Source: Henckelia pumila | Lineage: Eukaryota; Streptophyta; Magnoliopsida; Lamiales; Gesneriaceae | Direction of reading: 5' to 3' | Assembly: GCF_033568475.1 (NCBI RefSeq) | Contig: NW_027331831.1 | Span: forward strand, 9,114,001 to 9,178,000 | Length of the DNA: 64,000 bases | Part shown: positions 1 to 11,915 of the stretch, one piece after another | How positions within the stretch are numbered: position 1 is the first letter of the stretch | Layout of the letters: each line of letters starts with the position of its first letter | Program-made: the position numbers and the translations under genes | The notes under the pieces: model-generated | Database searches by the model: none | What the model was told of the DNA's origin: nothing | The model's input: the letters and a program-made list of their open reading frames with translations, nothing else

Positions 1-1475
1 AATCAAAGATGAAGTGTTTTTTTTCGAAAAAAAAAGAACACTGATTTTTTCTGTGTCCAGCTTGAAAATGCTGATATCGCATGCACATTTTCAGGCTTAT
101 TTAATTAAACAGAGTCCCTAATAATATCGATCAAAATACGTAGAATCATTTTTTAAGTGGTAAATATCAATCAAAATATGTAGAATCTTAACCAAAATAG
201 ACTTAATTTTGAGTTTAACTTTAAGCATAAGAAAAAACACCAAGGAAAAAATTATGAAATTTAACTACCTTCTGTACAAGAAAGGGGATCCCCCATTTGA
301 CAAAACAAAGGAGGATAATTATGGAGATCAAACACCAAATTATGGCCTCCAAATTTATTTTACTCAAAAATTATAACGATGCACAATGATAATATGATTT
401 TCAGGAAGTCACACATAGAAAGTACAACTCGTTAGAGAACCATAATTAATCAACCGCACATTATGTGCAGGGAACTTAAAAAAAGAACAAGATTCGATTA
501 TCACAGCAGAAAATAAAAACTCATTAAGCAAAAGTGAACAACAATAAAAAACCAACTACATATTTACAGTCCTCATAGCGATTGCGATGACTAAGTGAAT
601 CCAACAAATAAACCAACTACGAACCTGTACTATAGTCAAGAAAAGATTATCCTCCTTTTAATGATCACCATTGATGTTACAAATTAGCAATCATAATGAT
701 AATACATGTAACTCCAGTGGTAATTATTTTTCGAATGAGACTTTTAAACCAATTAGCAATCATAATCCACAATTGTTGTACATAATCATGTGTCATTAGG
801 TTAGGGTTTCTTTTTCATGAAATGGTGACAACTATAATAGACCTAAAACTTTAGCAATAATGGTGCAAATGGGTGTGGAGTGTTGATTTATTCATGACCA
901 ATAATATTTTTGTGCACAAAAAGAAGTTACTGATTAATGTCACATTTGTTTAGGTAACCCTTGTATAATATAAACACAAAAATTCATGTGTGATGGTCTC
1001 ACGGGTCAATTTTGTGAGGCAAACGGATTTTCTATTTGGATTATCCATGAAAAAATATTAATTTTTATTGTAAATATGAGTAGGATTAACCCGTCTCACG
1101 GTAAAAATCCATAAGTCCGTCTTACCAGAGACTTACTCAAAGATTAATCTTATTTTCTTTAACCTCTAGAGATTGTTTGCTACTACTTACACAGTTGAGC
1201 TTGAATTACTCCTTTCTCTTTGAGTTGAAATTTGATTTTCATTTCCTTAAAAAAAAAAAAAAAGAAATTTGATTTTCAAGCATTAAATAAAGTTACTTTT
1301 GGATGAAAAGATCTATATTGCGTTTGGGGACGTGCACTTATAAAACGTTTTAATTTATAAAAGTTTTTTTTTAAAAAAATATTTTTATAAAATATTTTAA
1401 AAATTGTCTTACAAATAATACTTATCGTTCAAAATCTGCCGTATTTGATGGTTTCAAGATAAATATTTAATAATG

Positions 1476-1506
<31 letters not shown>

Positions 1507-2578
1507 TCTAATTAGCCTCCCAAATAATCAACATTAATAAATTATATTTCAAGTACGGTAAATAATTTATTGTTGATTTTTTTAATATAAAAAATAGATG
1601 AAATGAATTTTTAGTCAGTGATTCATTGTATTTTATATTTTTATTCATATATAATGTTCAAAATCTTTAATATTTTTTAATAATTAGTGCAAACGAAACT
1701 TAATTGAGTGAAGTATATATAACTGACATTGTTAAGTACTGTTTAGAGCATGAAGTTGGCAAATAGAACTGTAGAACAGATGATTTTGTCCCCTCAGATT
1801 TGTGTATTTTTTTTAAATGTAAATTTATTTATCTCCGATATATAGAATCATATATTAAAGAGGTCTCTAAAAATGAAAGAACTTAGTTTCAAATCATAGA
1901 GCTTACATATTGATAAGATCATAAGAACGCCTAGTAATTAGATCATGTACCCGATGCGTTAGTTAGATGTTTGACAAAAAAACCATAAAACCTGTGTTAT
2001 CCTGTAAGAGCTTTTTGCATTCACAATGATAACACCAAAGTATGAAATAGTATATCTAAAAAAAACCAAAGAATGAATTATTTTTTTTCGATCTGACTTG
2101 GTCTCATCTACCATTTTCTTCGCATCTATTTCGAAATAACATGGTGCAGCTCTAAGTTCTTTATCCATATCAGTGCTTCACGTAAGGCAATTCCTTCGGC
2201 TTCTTATGATCTAATATTTCGTTGCATTGATCTTGATCACAAACATCGCAGAAAAGAACCTTGATCGTCGTCTCGAATAATAAAGCCAAAGCAAAAAAAT
2301 ACCCTTTGTTCTTGGAAGATTGCAGCATCACATGAAAGAGCAGCTAAATTTTTGTGTTCGATAAAACAGATTTCATTTAAATAAATACTATAGTTTACAA
2401 GTCAACCCCATGATTATAAGTATTACGTGTCCTATATATAATGCCCACACAAGTATATATAAATACTATATTACATATTTTCAGAAAAAAAATACTATAT
2501 CATATACTCTCTTCTTTTAGACATTTTATGAGTGAAAATATTTTAATCACCATTGATGTTACAAATTAGGACATTTGA
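1..2578. other. Intergenic, repeat-rich, no gene seen
   Basis: No coding region is convincing here. It contains a (TA)n microsatellite at about 1480-1506, a poly-A run near 1249-1263, a decayed copy of a dispersed repeat at 991-1138, and a fragment at about 1318-1425 resembling the element at 58085-58370. A 24-bp string is repeated exactly at 664-687 and 2546-2569. The short frames here lack family features. Confidence 0.6.
991..1138. repeat. Decayed dispersed repeat with GGTCTCACGGG end
   Basis: The left part reads GGTCTCACGGGTCAATTTTG and the right part has CCGTCTCACGG and then CAGAGACTTACTC. The ends are imperfectly inverted and the middle is AT-rich with a 'catgaaaaaatatta' core. Related, more degenerate copies occur near 24968-25085, 36760-36870 and 44270-44430. 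It looks like a non-autonomous element family; the class is not determined. Confidence 0.5.
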
Positions 2579-4644
2579 TACATAGATAAGGTTGTTTTAA
2601 CCATAGATGTTGCAAATATAAACAATGGACACATATGGGAAAAAAAAGCTTTTAATGGGAAACAAGAGTTTAACCCCACACCAAAACCATTAACTGGGCT
2701 TGAAGTGTTGGAAAGAGTTGATAAGATTAACTATCGTTCGGGAAAAATGAGTGGAAAGCTTCAGCGCAAGGAGTTGGAAACAAAATCATGTTGGAAAAGA
2801 AAATCTATATTCTTTGAACTAGAGTATTGGAAACATCTACATGTTCGACATGTGCTTGATGTGATGCACATTAAAAAAAATGTTTGTGAAAGTCTTATTG
2901 GTACGCTACTTAATGTTCCAGGAAAAACAAAGGATGGGGTAGCCGCTAGACTAAACCTTGTGGAGATGAATGTGAGGACTGATTTGGAACCAAAGATGGA
3001 GGAGAATAGAACTTATTTGCCAGCAGCTTGTTATACACTAAGTAGGGCTGAGAAAAGAAAACTTTGCAATTCTTTGTTTGGAATGAAAATCCCGACAGGT
3101 TACTCATCCAATGTTAAAAATCTGGTGTCAATGAAGGACTTGAAACTTGTTGGCCTCAAGTCACATGACTACCACACTTTGATGCAACAATTGTTTCCAA
3201 TCGCCATCCGTGATGTCTTGCCTAAACATTTTAGAGATACTATCATCCGGTTGTGTGTGTTCTTCAATGTTTTATGCAATAAAGTGATAGATGTCTCAAA
3301 GTTGGATGGTCTGCAAAGAGAGATTGTTACCCTATTGTGTATGCTTGAAAAATATTTTCCACCATCATTTTTCGATATAATGGTCCATTTAACTGTCCAT
3401 CTTGTGCGGGAGGTCAAATTGTGTGGACCTGTTTGGTATAGGCAGATGTACCCATTTGAAAGATTCATGAAGATCTTGAAAGGCTATGTGCGAAATCGCA
3501 ATCGGCCTGAAGGGTGTATAGCCGAATGTTACGTTGCTGAAGAGGCTGTGGAATTTTGTTCCGACTACATGTCTAATGTTCATACAATTGGGATCCCAAC
3601 AAGGCATCGACAATTACAACTTACTAGGCCTTTATCTGGTGCCGTAGTGCACTCCACTAGCCTTGATGAGTTGCATCAAGCGCATCGCTATGTGTTGGAA
3701 AATGATGTTGACTTTGATCCATATATCGAGTAATTTTTCTAACTTATTAGTAATTTCTTTCAACTTTTTTGATATATTGGTTAACATAAACACATTTATT
3801 TTTTTTATTAGGGAACACATGACATTTCTGAATGAAAAATTTTCCAATAAAGCTAAGTCCAAAAAGTGGTTACAAGATGAGCACAACCGCGCGTTTGCTA
3901 ACTGGTTACGTGACCGTGTAAGTGTCATAAGCATTGAAATATAAGTTTTGAAGTTCGTGATAAAATTTATCACATTGTGAAATATAGGTTGGAAGTGCAG
4001 TTGGTCATTCCACCTGTCAAATATCAGAAAGATTGAAGTGGATAGCCCGTGGACCTAGCAATCAAGTGTTAAAGTACTCTAGTTATCTGATTGATGGGGT
4101 AACTTATCATACAAAAGATTGTGATGATACACGAGTTGTTCAAAACTCTGGAGTAAGCTTAATTGCAAAAACAATGCAAGTTGCCAGTGCAAAGGACAAA
4201 CATCCAGTTGTGTCAGACATAATTTTTTTTGGAGTCATTCAAGAGATATGGGTACTCGATTATCACAAATATCAAGTTCCAATGTTTAAATGTAATTGGG
4301 TTGAGAATAATAACGACATTAAAGTTGATGATCTTGGTTTCACGTTGGTGAACTTGAAAAGAGTTGGATTCAAATCTGACTCTTTTATCTTAGCCAGTCA
4401 AGCAAAGAAAGTGTTTTATATTGAAGATCCTCAAGATCCTACATGGCATGTTGTACTTACTACTCCTACCAAGGAGTACATTGAATTCATATCTGAGGAT
4501 GTGTTGGAAAACTCTGTAATTCATTATCAATCTTTTACTAGAGGATTTCTACCAATGGAACCATTGGATGTTGATGAAAAAGATGAAAATGAACTACCAT
4601 GCATTCGTGAAGATTGTGATGGAACTTGGGTTGACAATGCATAA
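2579..4644 (+). pseudogene. CACTA transposase remnant (Tnp2 C-terminal, DUF4218, DUF4216)
   Basis: Three collinear exons can be assembled: 2579-3729, 3812-3917 and 3988-4644, with GT-AG introns of 82 and 70 bp (second donor GTAAGT) that keep the frame. The first exon has the tail of the Tnp2 domain (HVRHVLDVMHIKKNVCESL around 2838-2894) followed by a DUF4218 region (PFFERF-like box near 3450 and EGCIAE near 3508). The third exon has a DUF4216-like region with DPTWHVV near 4438. This C-terminal order is typical of plant CACTA transposases. The N-terminal transposase core is missing: an in-frame stop lies at 2576-2578 and there is no ATG. It is inactive by itself. Stop is TAA at 4642-4644. Confidence 0.85.
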
Positions 4645-6719
4645 TGTAACCCACTGAAATCCTTTTTTTACTGTTTAGTATGTAAATCTCGTTACTCTAT
4701 TTTCTTTGTATTTTATCTTGAAATTTATAGTTCGTTTTCATTACCACTCTTTTTTTTCTTTGTAATACGTATGCCTAACAAGATGTCAACTTTTGCAGGA
4801 ACTGTGATTGGGGAAACTTGAGGTCTGATTTATAGCAAAAATTTTCGAGGGAATGGAAATACAGAGTACTCAATGGAAGAAATTAATGAAGTTCGTTCCG
4901 AATGGGTGGAATCCATACAAGATTATATTGATTACTAGGTACGTATATTTATGGACGAACAATGAAGTATTTTTGTAAGGATAATTACTAGGTAGAAAGA
5001 TGTCATGCTTTTACATAATCACGTTTTCGAAAATTTTCTGAAGCTGATGTGCCTTCATCTTAGTATGGCGCTTGAATATAACTTTAATATATCATATTGC
5101 CTTACCTTACCCGTGTAAGTTTTTGTTGTTAAACTAGTTTGCTGATCTAACTTTCTCTGTTTTTTGTATTGTTGGTGCAAATTCTCGTCCATCAGATAAG
5201 GTACTCTACCTATGCCTGTCACTGTGAATTAAGTATTCTTTTATGCTTATCAGATTTAAATATCCAGCTGCATCTTTATGCCAAGACCTACAAGACCTGA
5301 TGATTTTGTCTAGGATCTGTTAATTCTAGAGTAATGTGCTTACATAATAAATATTGGTGAGTTCACTTAGTTGCTATTTCTACTGGACAAGTCAAGGCTC
5401 CTTGTAGAATATTTTCCATTTGCATGTTGTGCATTATAGGTTTGTTGAATTATGAAGTGGTGTAACATGACGATTGGCAGAGTATTCTTGTTTGTATGTT
5501 CAAGATTTCTTGGTTTAATATTTAAGTGTTGTGTTTAATTTGGTTATATGCAAGATTAATTTGGTTCAAATCTTGCATTTTTAAACAAAGTTTTGCACAT
5601 TTTGGTTATTCTCAATGATGTTAATTTCTTATACATTAGTCTTACTAAAGTATTTTTGTAAGGATGATTGATTTTTTAATCTTTTAAGTCTCTGTGGAAA
5701 CTTGTATAATTTTTTTCATTGTTTGAGAGTTAGAATGAAGGAAAGTAACATTAAAGGACTTTTTATTTATGTTTATAAATTTTTGGTTAAGTAATGATTT
5801 AATGCTTCTCGGGTGGTTGGACTTTTAACTAAATGTGTTGTACCTCATTCCAGTTATATATTATTTTGATAAAAAACTATGTCCAGTTATTATAATGAGA
5901 CAAAAGAACTTTCTTGCTTAAATAGGTTGCTTGCTTGCACTTGGAACTGAAGGATCATTTTGTTTTATTGTAATGAGTTTCCTTAGAAATAGAGTTCAGT
6001 TTATAAAATAGTGAACTGTTTGATCTTAATTTCTATGAATTGACATGGTTTCGGAATTTTTTTATAACTTTTGGTTGTGAGTTTTTTATGCTTTTGGATG
6101 TATACTTTTGTTTGCTAAAGAGGAATAATCTTACAGCATGTGGTGAAGTACTGATATTCATCGTATTTGGTTTGTGATAGATAATTCCTTGTGCTTGATA
6201 GTGTCATAGTTTACAGATAATTATAGTATACAGCTCTTATTTTCGCTCAAACTATTGATAACTCGTGTGGTGTGTGGTTGAGTTTCGTAATTGGCTTGTA
6301 ACACTATTTGGTATTTGCTGTTACTTGTAGTTTTGGTTGTCGGGTGACTGGAAGTCTTGTCGGGCATGGGCATGAAGCTGTGGAATGAACTAGCTGTTTT
6401 GGAAAATTGAGGAGAAGCGCTTTGTTTCAAGATCGAACTCTTAACAATTGAGGAGAAGCTGTTTTTGAAAATCGTGATCGAAAATACTTGTAAATTCGGT
6501 CAGATAAGTAGATCTATATTTTTTGTACAACTTCCATGACATGTTGGGTTCGAAGTTACTAGCGCTACAATTTCTTCGAAAGTATTTAGATGCATGTAAC
6601 AGCTTTTGAGACTTGAAGATATATATTATTTCACATATTTTATGCATGTAGTAAATATTTTATTTTGTATGGGTATATACCACTAATTAAATTAGACAAT
6701 GGTTTTGAATTCATAGTGA
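4645..6719 (+). other. CACTA internal non-coding region
   Basis: About 2 kb of T-rich sequence between the transposase stop and the subterminal repeats. No second gene (TnpA-like) is visible. An acceptor-like TTTTGCAG at 4791-4798 could start a further 3' untranslated exon, but nothing coding follows. Confidence 0.5.
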
Positions 6720-6808
6720 AAATTAAATAATGACAACATTTTTAAAATGTCGAGGACAACGAATAATAACTGTTGTGAAAATGAAATTTAAGACAATGGT
6801 TATAAATT
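6720..6808. repeat. CACTA subterminal repeat, left block
   Basis: Contains units such as GACAACATTTTTAAAATGTC and AAGACAATGGTTATAAATTG, variants of those in the right block at 9152-9560. The solo LTR separates the two blocks. Confidence 0.65.
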
Positions 6809-6813
6809 GTTGT
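6809..6813 (+). repeat. Target site duplication GTTGT (left)
   Basis: GTTGT immediately before the LTR start TGTGACGACC; identical to the five bases after the LTR end (9147-9151). Confidence 0.85.
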
Positions 6814-9146
6814 TGTGACGACCCGGTTCTTAATCTTTCAAATAAGAATAAATAATAATCCAAGGTTCATGGATTAAGGCTAAGCATCAAAGCCACAAAG
6901 AAAACAATTTTTTTTTTTAGAGGGGGGGTGCGCTCGGGCGGCACTTTTTAGCCGCTCGAGCGCCCACCCTCGGGTGTGAGCACCAAAGGGTGCGCTCGAG
7001 CTGCAGTTTTCTGCAGCTCGGGCTCATCCTGGACAGTCCCGAGCTCTGTTATTCAGCAGCCAAAGATGTGATCTTGCTAAGTCCATATCTCAACATCTCA
7101 ACAAAAGAGGTAATAACATTAACAACAAGAACTTCGAATATGGTTACAAGATCACGAAGCAACATTCTAGACTAAAGTTCAAGTCTAAGATCTATACAAG
7201 CATAATATGACAGCAGCTCATCATCTAAACCGGATCATCACTCTAATCTCTCAAGTCTCAATTCCTCAAGCCCGTCGTTGCCCTGATCCTGAACCACCTG
7301 TTGCCATACACACATACAAACACGACAACAGCCGGATAACTCCGGTAAGAAACATATTTCCCAGTAAAAGCAACTAGCATGCAAATCAAGTTATATATCA
7401 AATTCATGATATAAATCAAAGACAATGCATGATTAAAAATAGGCTTCTCTCAAGAAATCTCTCATTTCGTCGGTTGGGATCCCGAGAAGAAGATATCGTA
7501 ACTAAACCACTGACTCTCCCGATCGAGGTGGGGCTACTTATCTTGCTTCTCTAGACTTTGAAGCCACTATATATGCAAATCAGATGCTAGGCTAAGTCAA
7601 CCACCCAGGCCATACATATATAATCCCTCAAATCGTCTAATCGAACGCTTCCGTTCATTTCAAAATCAAGAAATCAGTTTCAAGATGAATGCAACATATA
7701 AAATCAAAATAGCATTCATTCACATCATAGTCTCATTCAAGAATTCATATAAGAGCAAGTAATCAAATAAGTATGTGATTTAGGGAACTCGATACAAACC
7801 ATCTCGAGTTTTAATCTCATTCAAGTAGTAGTCCACTTTTACCTTCGTATTTCTTCTGTTCTGAATTCTTCAAATCTGAAATACAACCTCAAAACATTCA
7901 CATCAAGCTTCTTTCAATTCATTCATTTCAGAATCGAGTCAAATTCATCAATATCTCTTCATTCAATCCATTTCAAACTTCCACTTCTTCTTCCTCGGTT
8001 CTCATTCGGAGTTAAGCGTCGTTAATCTTTAAAACATGTCTGAAATTGAGAAATAAAAATGTTATATCATTGATAACATTTCAAAGAAACATCTCATCTC
8101 AATAATCAGCTATCAAACTGGTCTCAAAACACGAATTGATGGCGTAGCGATTAAAAATCGGTAACCGACGAAATATCGAATTCGAATCTAACTTCAATTC
8201 CATTCATACGTAACTTCAATTCAGTTCATAAGCCCTCGAAACAAGCATAATCATACCCTATATAAGTCGAAACACTTCTGGAAATCATAAGCAACATAAA
8301 CGATAGCCGATCATCAATTCAGTTTCGTTATCGAAGTGCATACAAGCTCAAGAACACAATTATAAACTCATAATCTGATCTCAGCAATATTTTGATCTTC
8401 AAACTATGCCAAAATAATTAGAAACTTACAGAAAATCGAAGCCCTCATCACAAGGATTCCAGAACACTTTTCGGAATCGAAATCGGACAATCGGATCAAA
8501 AGTTACGGCAATTTGAAAATCAAAAAGCAAAAGAAATGGAGAGAGTTTCGGCTCCCTGTTCTTATTTCTTCACTTTTCTGAATTGTATGCAAAATATGCA
8601 CGTGTACATGCTGATAATCTAATTTAACATCAGATATGTATTGCATAATTTTCCATTTAGTCCCTGAACCTTCTTAAATTACAATTCAGTCCTCGGATCT
8701 CTTATTAATTCAATTTCAATCCTTATTAATTTAATAATATTAGAATTTAAATCAAAACTCTAAAAATTCTCAAATTAAATAATCTCGGATTAAAATGAAA
8801 TAAATTCGGATTAAATCAATAATCCCGACCTTTTGCACTTTACCCTTCAAACTTCGATATTTACAAATCAGTTTCTAATCGGGTTTCATCTTTGACATAA
8901 TCATATTAATTCCAGAACATGAAATTTAATATTAAATTCCATAAATATTCAAATCTAATATTTATTCTTTTAATTTAAAAATTCTCAGAATTTAATTCTC
9001 ACAATCCGTAAATTCTCAAATTAAATATTTTTGGCTCGGAAATTAAATCTATAATTTCCATAACTTCTCAAATCAATATTAGCTCATAATATGGAATTTA
9101 ATTCTCAAATCCCATAATTAATAATTTAATATTTTCGGGCCTTACA
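6814..9146. mobile_element. Solo LTR, about 2.3 kb, probably Gypsy type
   Basis: The sequence starts TGTGACGACCCGG and ends CGGGCCTTACA, the TG...CA ends of a plant LTR, and is flanked by a perfect 5-bp duplication GTTGT. No primer-binding site, coding frame or second LTR is visible, so it is best read as a solo LTR left after recombination between the two LTRs of a full element. GC-rich inverted repeats lie near 6925-7030. Gypsy is chosen on the style of the ends and the length; the lineage is not determined. Strand is unknown. Confidence 0.8.
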
Positions 9147-9151
9147 GTTGT
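9147..9151 (+). repeat. Target site duplication GTTGT (right)
   Basis: Identical to 6809-6813; closes the solo LTR insertion. Confidence 0.85.
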
Positions 9152-9560
9152 TAAAAATATCATACGACAACAGTTTTAAAACATGGTTGAATAATAAGCA
9201 AACGACAACGGATATAAGAAGTTGCATATGTGTTGTCGTACACCTACATAAGACATCATTTTTAAAATGTGGTTATTTCTCAGCATACGACAACGGATAT
9301 AAAGTGTTGCAAATCTGTTGTCGTATGCCAAAATAGACAACGGTTTATAATTGTCGTAAAAGACAACTTAAGACAACGGTTATAAACCGTGGTCAAAAAG
9401 TGTGTACGACAACAGATATTTACTGTTGCATATCTGTTGTCATATGTTGAAATCCACAACGGATATAAACCGTTGTCGTATGTTATACTTACGACAACAC
9501 ATAAAAGTACAACGGTTTTTCGACCCCTACGACAACGGATATAATCCGTTGTCGTTTCCG
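9152..9560. repeat. CACTA subterminal palindromic repeats, right block
   Basis: At least eight copies of ACGACAACGG or its inverse CCGTTGTCGT, often paired into palindromes around a GATATAAA spacer (for example near 9462-9480 and 9529-9555). Subterminal repeats of this kind bind the element's own protein in En/Spm elements; that role is inferred here. Confidence 0.8.
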
Positions 9561-9575
9561 TTTTTTCTTGTAGTG
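9561..9575 (+). repeat. CACTA right terminal inverted repeat
   Basis: TTTTTTCTTGTAGTG, the reverse complement of the conserved CACTACAAGAAAAA terminus. Host sequence resumes with ATA. Confidence 0.9.
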
Positions 9576-10532
9576 ATAACAAATGAAAAATAAGGAGAAT
9601 GGAGACCAAAAGAGGGCAAATAATTGATCATAATAATCGAAACTGCCAAGAAAAATGGGAAATTCTGGTTGTTCATCGCTTAAATTCATCTTCTTTAATA
9701 TACTGATGAAACTTCTTGTAATTTTTTGAATGGGGTTTTTGGTAGATCCAAGACTAGCAATGAGGAACAAGAGAAAAGGGAAGGAGAATAATGAAGAACG
9801 CGGGGTTGGAAAGCGGCTAATCAATGCTTTGAAATTTTTCAGATGGAAATTTTGGTTAGGACCTAGAAAAATGGCGAAGAAGAGAGAGGAATGAGAGTAA
9901 GCCCAACGGGAGATGAATAAAAATAAATAAATAAAATATTTTTTTGCAAAATAAATGGTGTAAATGCTGTTGGGAAGTGCAGAATAAAACTTTTGTTGTG
10001 TCAGGGAGCTCAAATAAAAAAACACTTACAGAGGGACTGAATCACAACCTTAGTTTCTTGATGGGGATTTTTCTCCAATTTGCCCTATAATCAAACTCAA
10101 AGTTAATTTTTCCCTTTACTTAAATTTCTTTTAAATTAAATATTGTTATTAAATTAATTAATTGAAATACATACATATTTTTGTCTTTTAAATTATTATA
10201 TTAATTATAATTTTAAATATAAATTCATATTTACTAAGTACTATACTATAAAAAAAATATTATATATCATTATACGAAAAAAATATTCAACGTAAAATTT
10301 ATAGATTATAAATGAAAGACACACATATATATAATTTTTAATTTGATTAATATAAAGAATAATATTATAACATAGATAACAGAAAAATATATATTTTTTA
10401 TTATATATTTTTAATATATATTATTTTTGAATATATAATTTATCAATTGTTATATATATGTGTGTATGTGCATGTTTGTATTAATTAATATTTACAATAT
10501 TTTGTACAATGAGTACGATCTATTTTCTATAA
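9576..10532. other. AT-rich intergenic between the two transposons
   Basis: A minus-strand frame runs through 10025-9576 and has an ATG near 9691 preceded by pyrimidine-rich, UTR-like sequence; it reads straight into the CACTA end. No known domain is seen. It might be the 5' part of a host gene cut by the transposon, but this is weak. From about 10140 to 10527 the sequence is very AT-rich and featureless. Confidence 0.4.
10528..10532 (+). repeat. Target site duplication TATAA (left)
   Basis: TATAA directly before the 5' LTR, repeated at 21781-21785 directly after the 3' LTR. Confidence 0.9.
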
Positions 10533-11862
10533 TGTTGAATCCGATATTTTGGTGATAACAAACAACAACTCATTGTATAAGAATGTGCTGCCAACGATTG
10601 TATTTCAAGAATCTACTACAACTTCTACCGGAAGCTTGTCAACCGCCTTTGCTCTCGACCGGCTGAAGTCACAAGCCTATCGACTGGCTATCAAAACCAG
10701 CAGAGGATAAATCTATCTACCGGAAGCTTGTCAACCGCCTTTGTCTCTCGACCGATTGAAGTCACAAGCTTATCGACTGGTTATTCAAACCAGCAGAGGA
10801 CAAATATCTCTACAGGTAGAATGCCAATTGCTTATTAGGATATCTCAAGACAAGTACCTGTGACAAGATGTTCCTTGCAAAGATCTTTTATTAAAAGCAG
10901 AACCGGCGTATCAGAAGATTTGTTGACTCCTGCAATCGAGACAACAGGTTGCACCAAAATGGCAAAAACACAGTATGACTACAGATAAAGCATTCGACCG
11001 TTTATTCCAGTTTTGGACCCTGGAAGTTGTCTGCAGTGTACGATCTTCATGCAGAATCATCAATGCATTTATGAGCATTAAATGTGCATTCAATGCAGCA
11101 TCAGAACGTTCAAAATAAAGACGTTGATGATTGACCTATATAAAGGGAAGATTGCTCAAGAAACAAAAAAAGTGACAACGGTGAGAGACAATCAATTCAG
11201 AAAAATCTCAATCAACTCAATCACTTGAATAATATCAGAAGTCCTGATCTGATATACTTGAGCACACTTACAAGATCATTCATTTTGCTGCTCAAATAAA
11301 CCCTCGCCTACAGTTCACATATCTGATCGTCAAGGATCATCCTAGGGTTTCCAAGCCTCTCGACCGCTCTGCAGTTTGAGAAGCTCAATTCAACTATACT
11401 CATTGTTGAAGAGACTTGAAGCTACTCTGAAAGCTTCCACCAGTCTGATAAGAACTGAGAATCTTATCTGTGTAAATCTAGGAGTTTCGGATTAGGCATT
11501 GGATAAGTCCTAAGTCTGAAGTGGGTGTATTGCAAGACGTTGTAATAACCAAAGTCTTCTAATGAATTCCTTCCTAAGTGGAATAAGGGGAGACGTAGAA
11601 GGTTAAGCCTTCGAACTTCCATAAAATCGTGCCTTAGTCTTTACTGCTATTTATCTTACATTCTGCTCATACATTGTATTATAAACTTTGCATCACTAAA
11701 ACCTCTGAACTATTTTCGCAACCTTTTTTTGTTGTTCAAACCGTTTTAGAAGTTGAGAAAACAGATTAAGTGAACTAAACTTCACTTGATCATTTTGTAA
11801 AAGAAGAAAATAAGTTTCAGAGTGTATTCACCCCCCCTCTACCCTCTGAACCGATCCCAACA
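10533..11862 (+). repeat. Copia 5' LTR
   Basis: 1330 bp, from TGTTGAATCCG to CCGATCCCAACA. The promoter TATA box is CTATATAAAG at 11136-11145. Two imperfect tandem copies of a 92-bp unit start at 10625 and 10717 (each begins CTACCGGAAGCTTGTC). Three CTCGACCG octamers (10654, 10747, 11359) and one TCGACCG (10994) are present. Confidence 0.95.
11136..11145 (+). promoter_or_regulatory. LTR promoter TATA box
   Basis: CTATATAAAG in the 5' LTR, about 725 bp before the LTR end, so the U3 region is about 630 bp. The copy in the 3' LTR is at about 21053-21062. Confidence 0.7.
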
Positions 11863-11864
11863 AG

Positions 11865-11876
11865 TGGTATCAGAGC
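11865..11876 (+). other. Primer binding site, initiator tRNA-Met
   Basis: TGGTATCAGAGC, complementary to the 3' end of plant initiator Met tRNA, two bases after the 5' LTR. This is the usual Copia primer site. Confidence 0.92.
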
Positions 11877-11915
11877 GGGTTCCTTTCTCAACTGCTGATC
11901 TGAAGTTTTAAAATC

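Larger units (their letters stand above)
2579..9575 (+). mobile_element. 5'-truncated CACTA (En/Spm) DNA transposon
   Basis: The element carries a transposase remnant (2579-4644), about 2 kb of non-coding sequence, palindromic subterminal repeats (about 6720-6808 and 9152-9560) and a right end TTTTTTCTTGTAGTG (9561-9575), the inverse of the classic CACTACAAGAAAAA terminus. The sequence after the end is ATA, the candidate 3-bp target duplication. No matching CACTA left end was found upstream and the transposase begins in mid-domain, so the left part is lost. A solo LTR (6814-9146) sits inside the subterminal region, so the CACTA copy is older than that insertion. Confidence 0.85.

Noticed and set aside
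3169-3468. 99-codon minus-strand frame over the CACTA transposase
   Set aside because: Antisense shadow of the DUF4218 region.
9489-10025. 178-codon minus-strand frame
   Set aside because: Its 3' third is CACTA terminal sequence and the rest is Phe/Leu/Ser-rich translation of pyrimidine-rich DNA; no domain.
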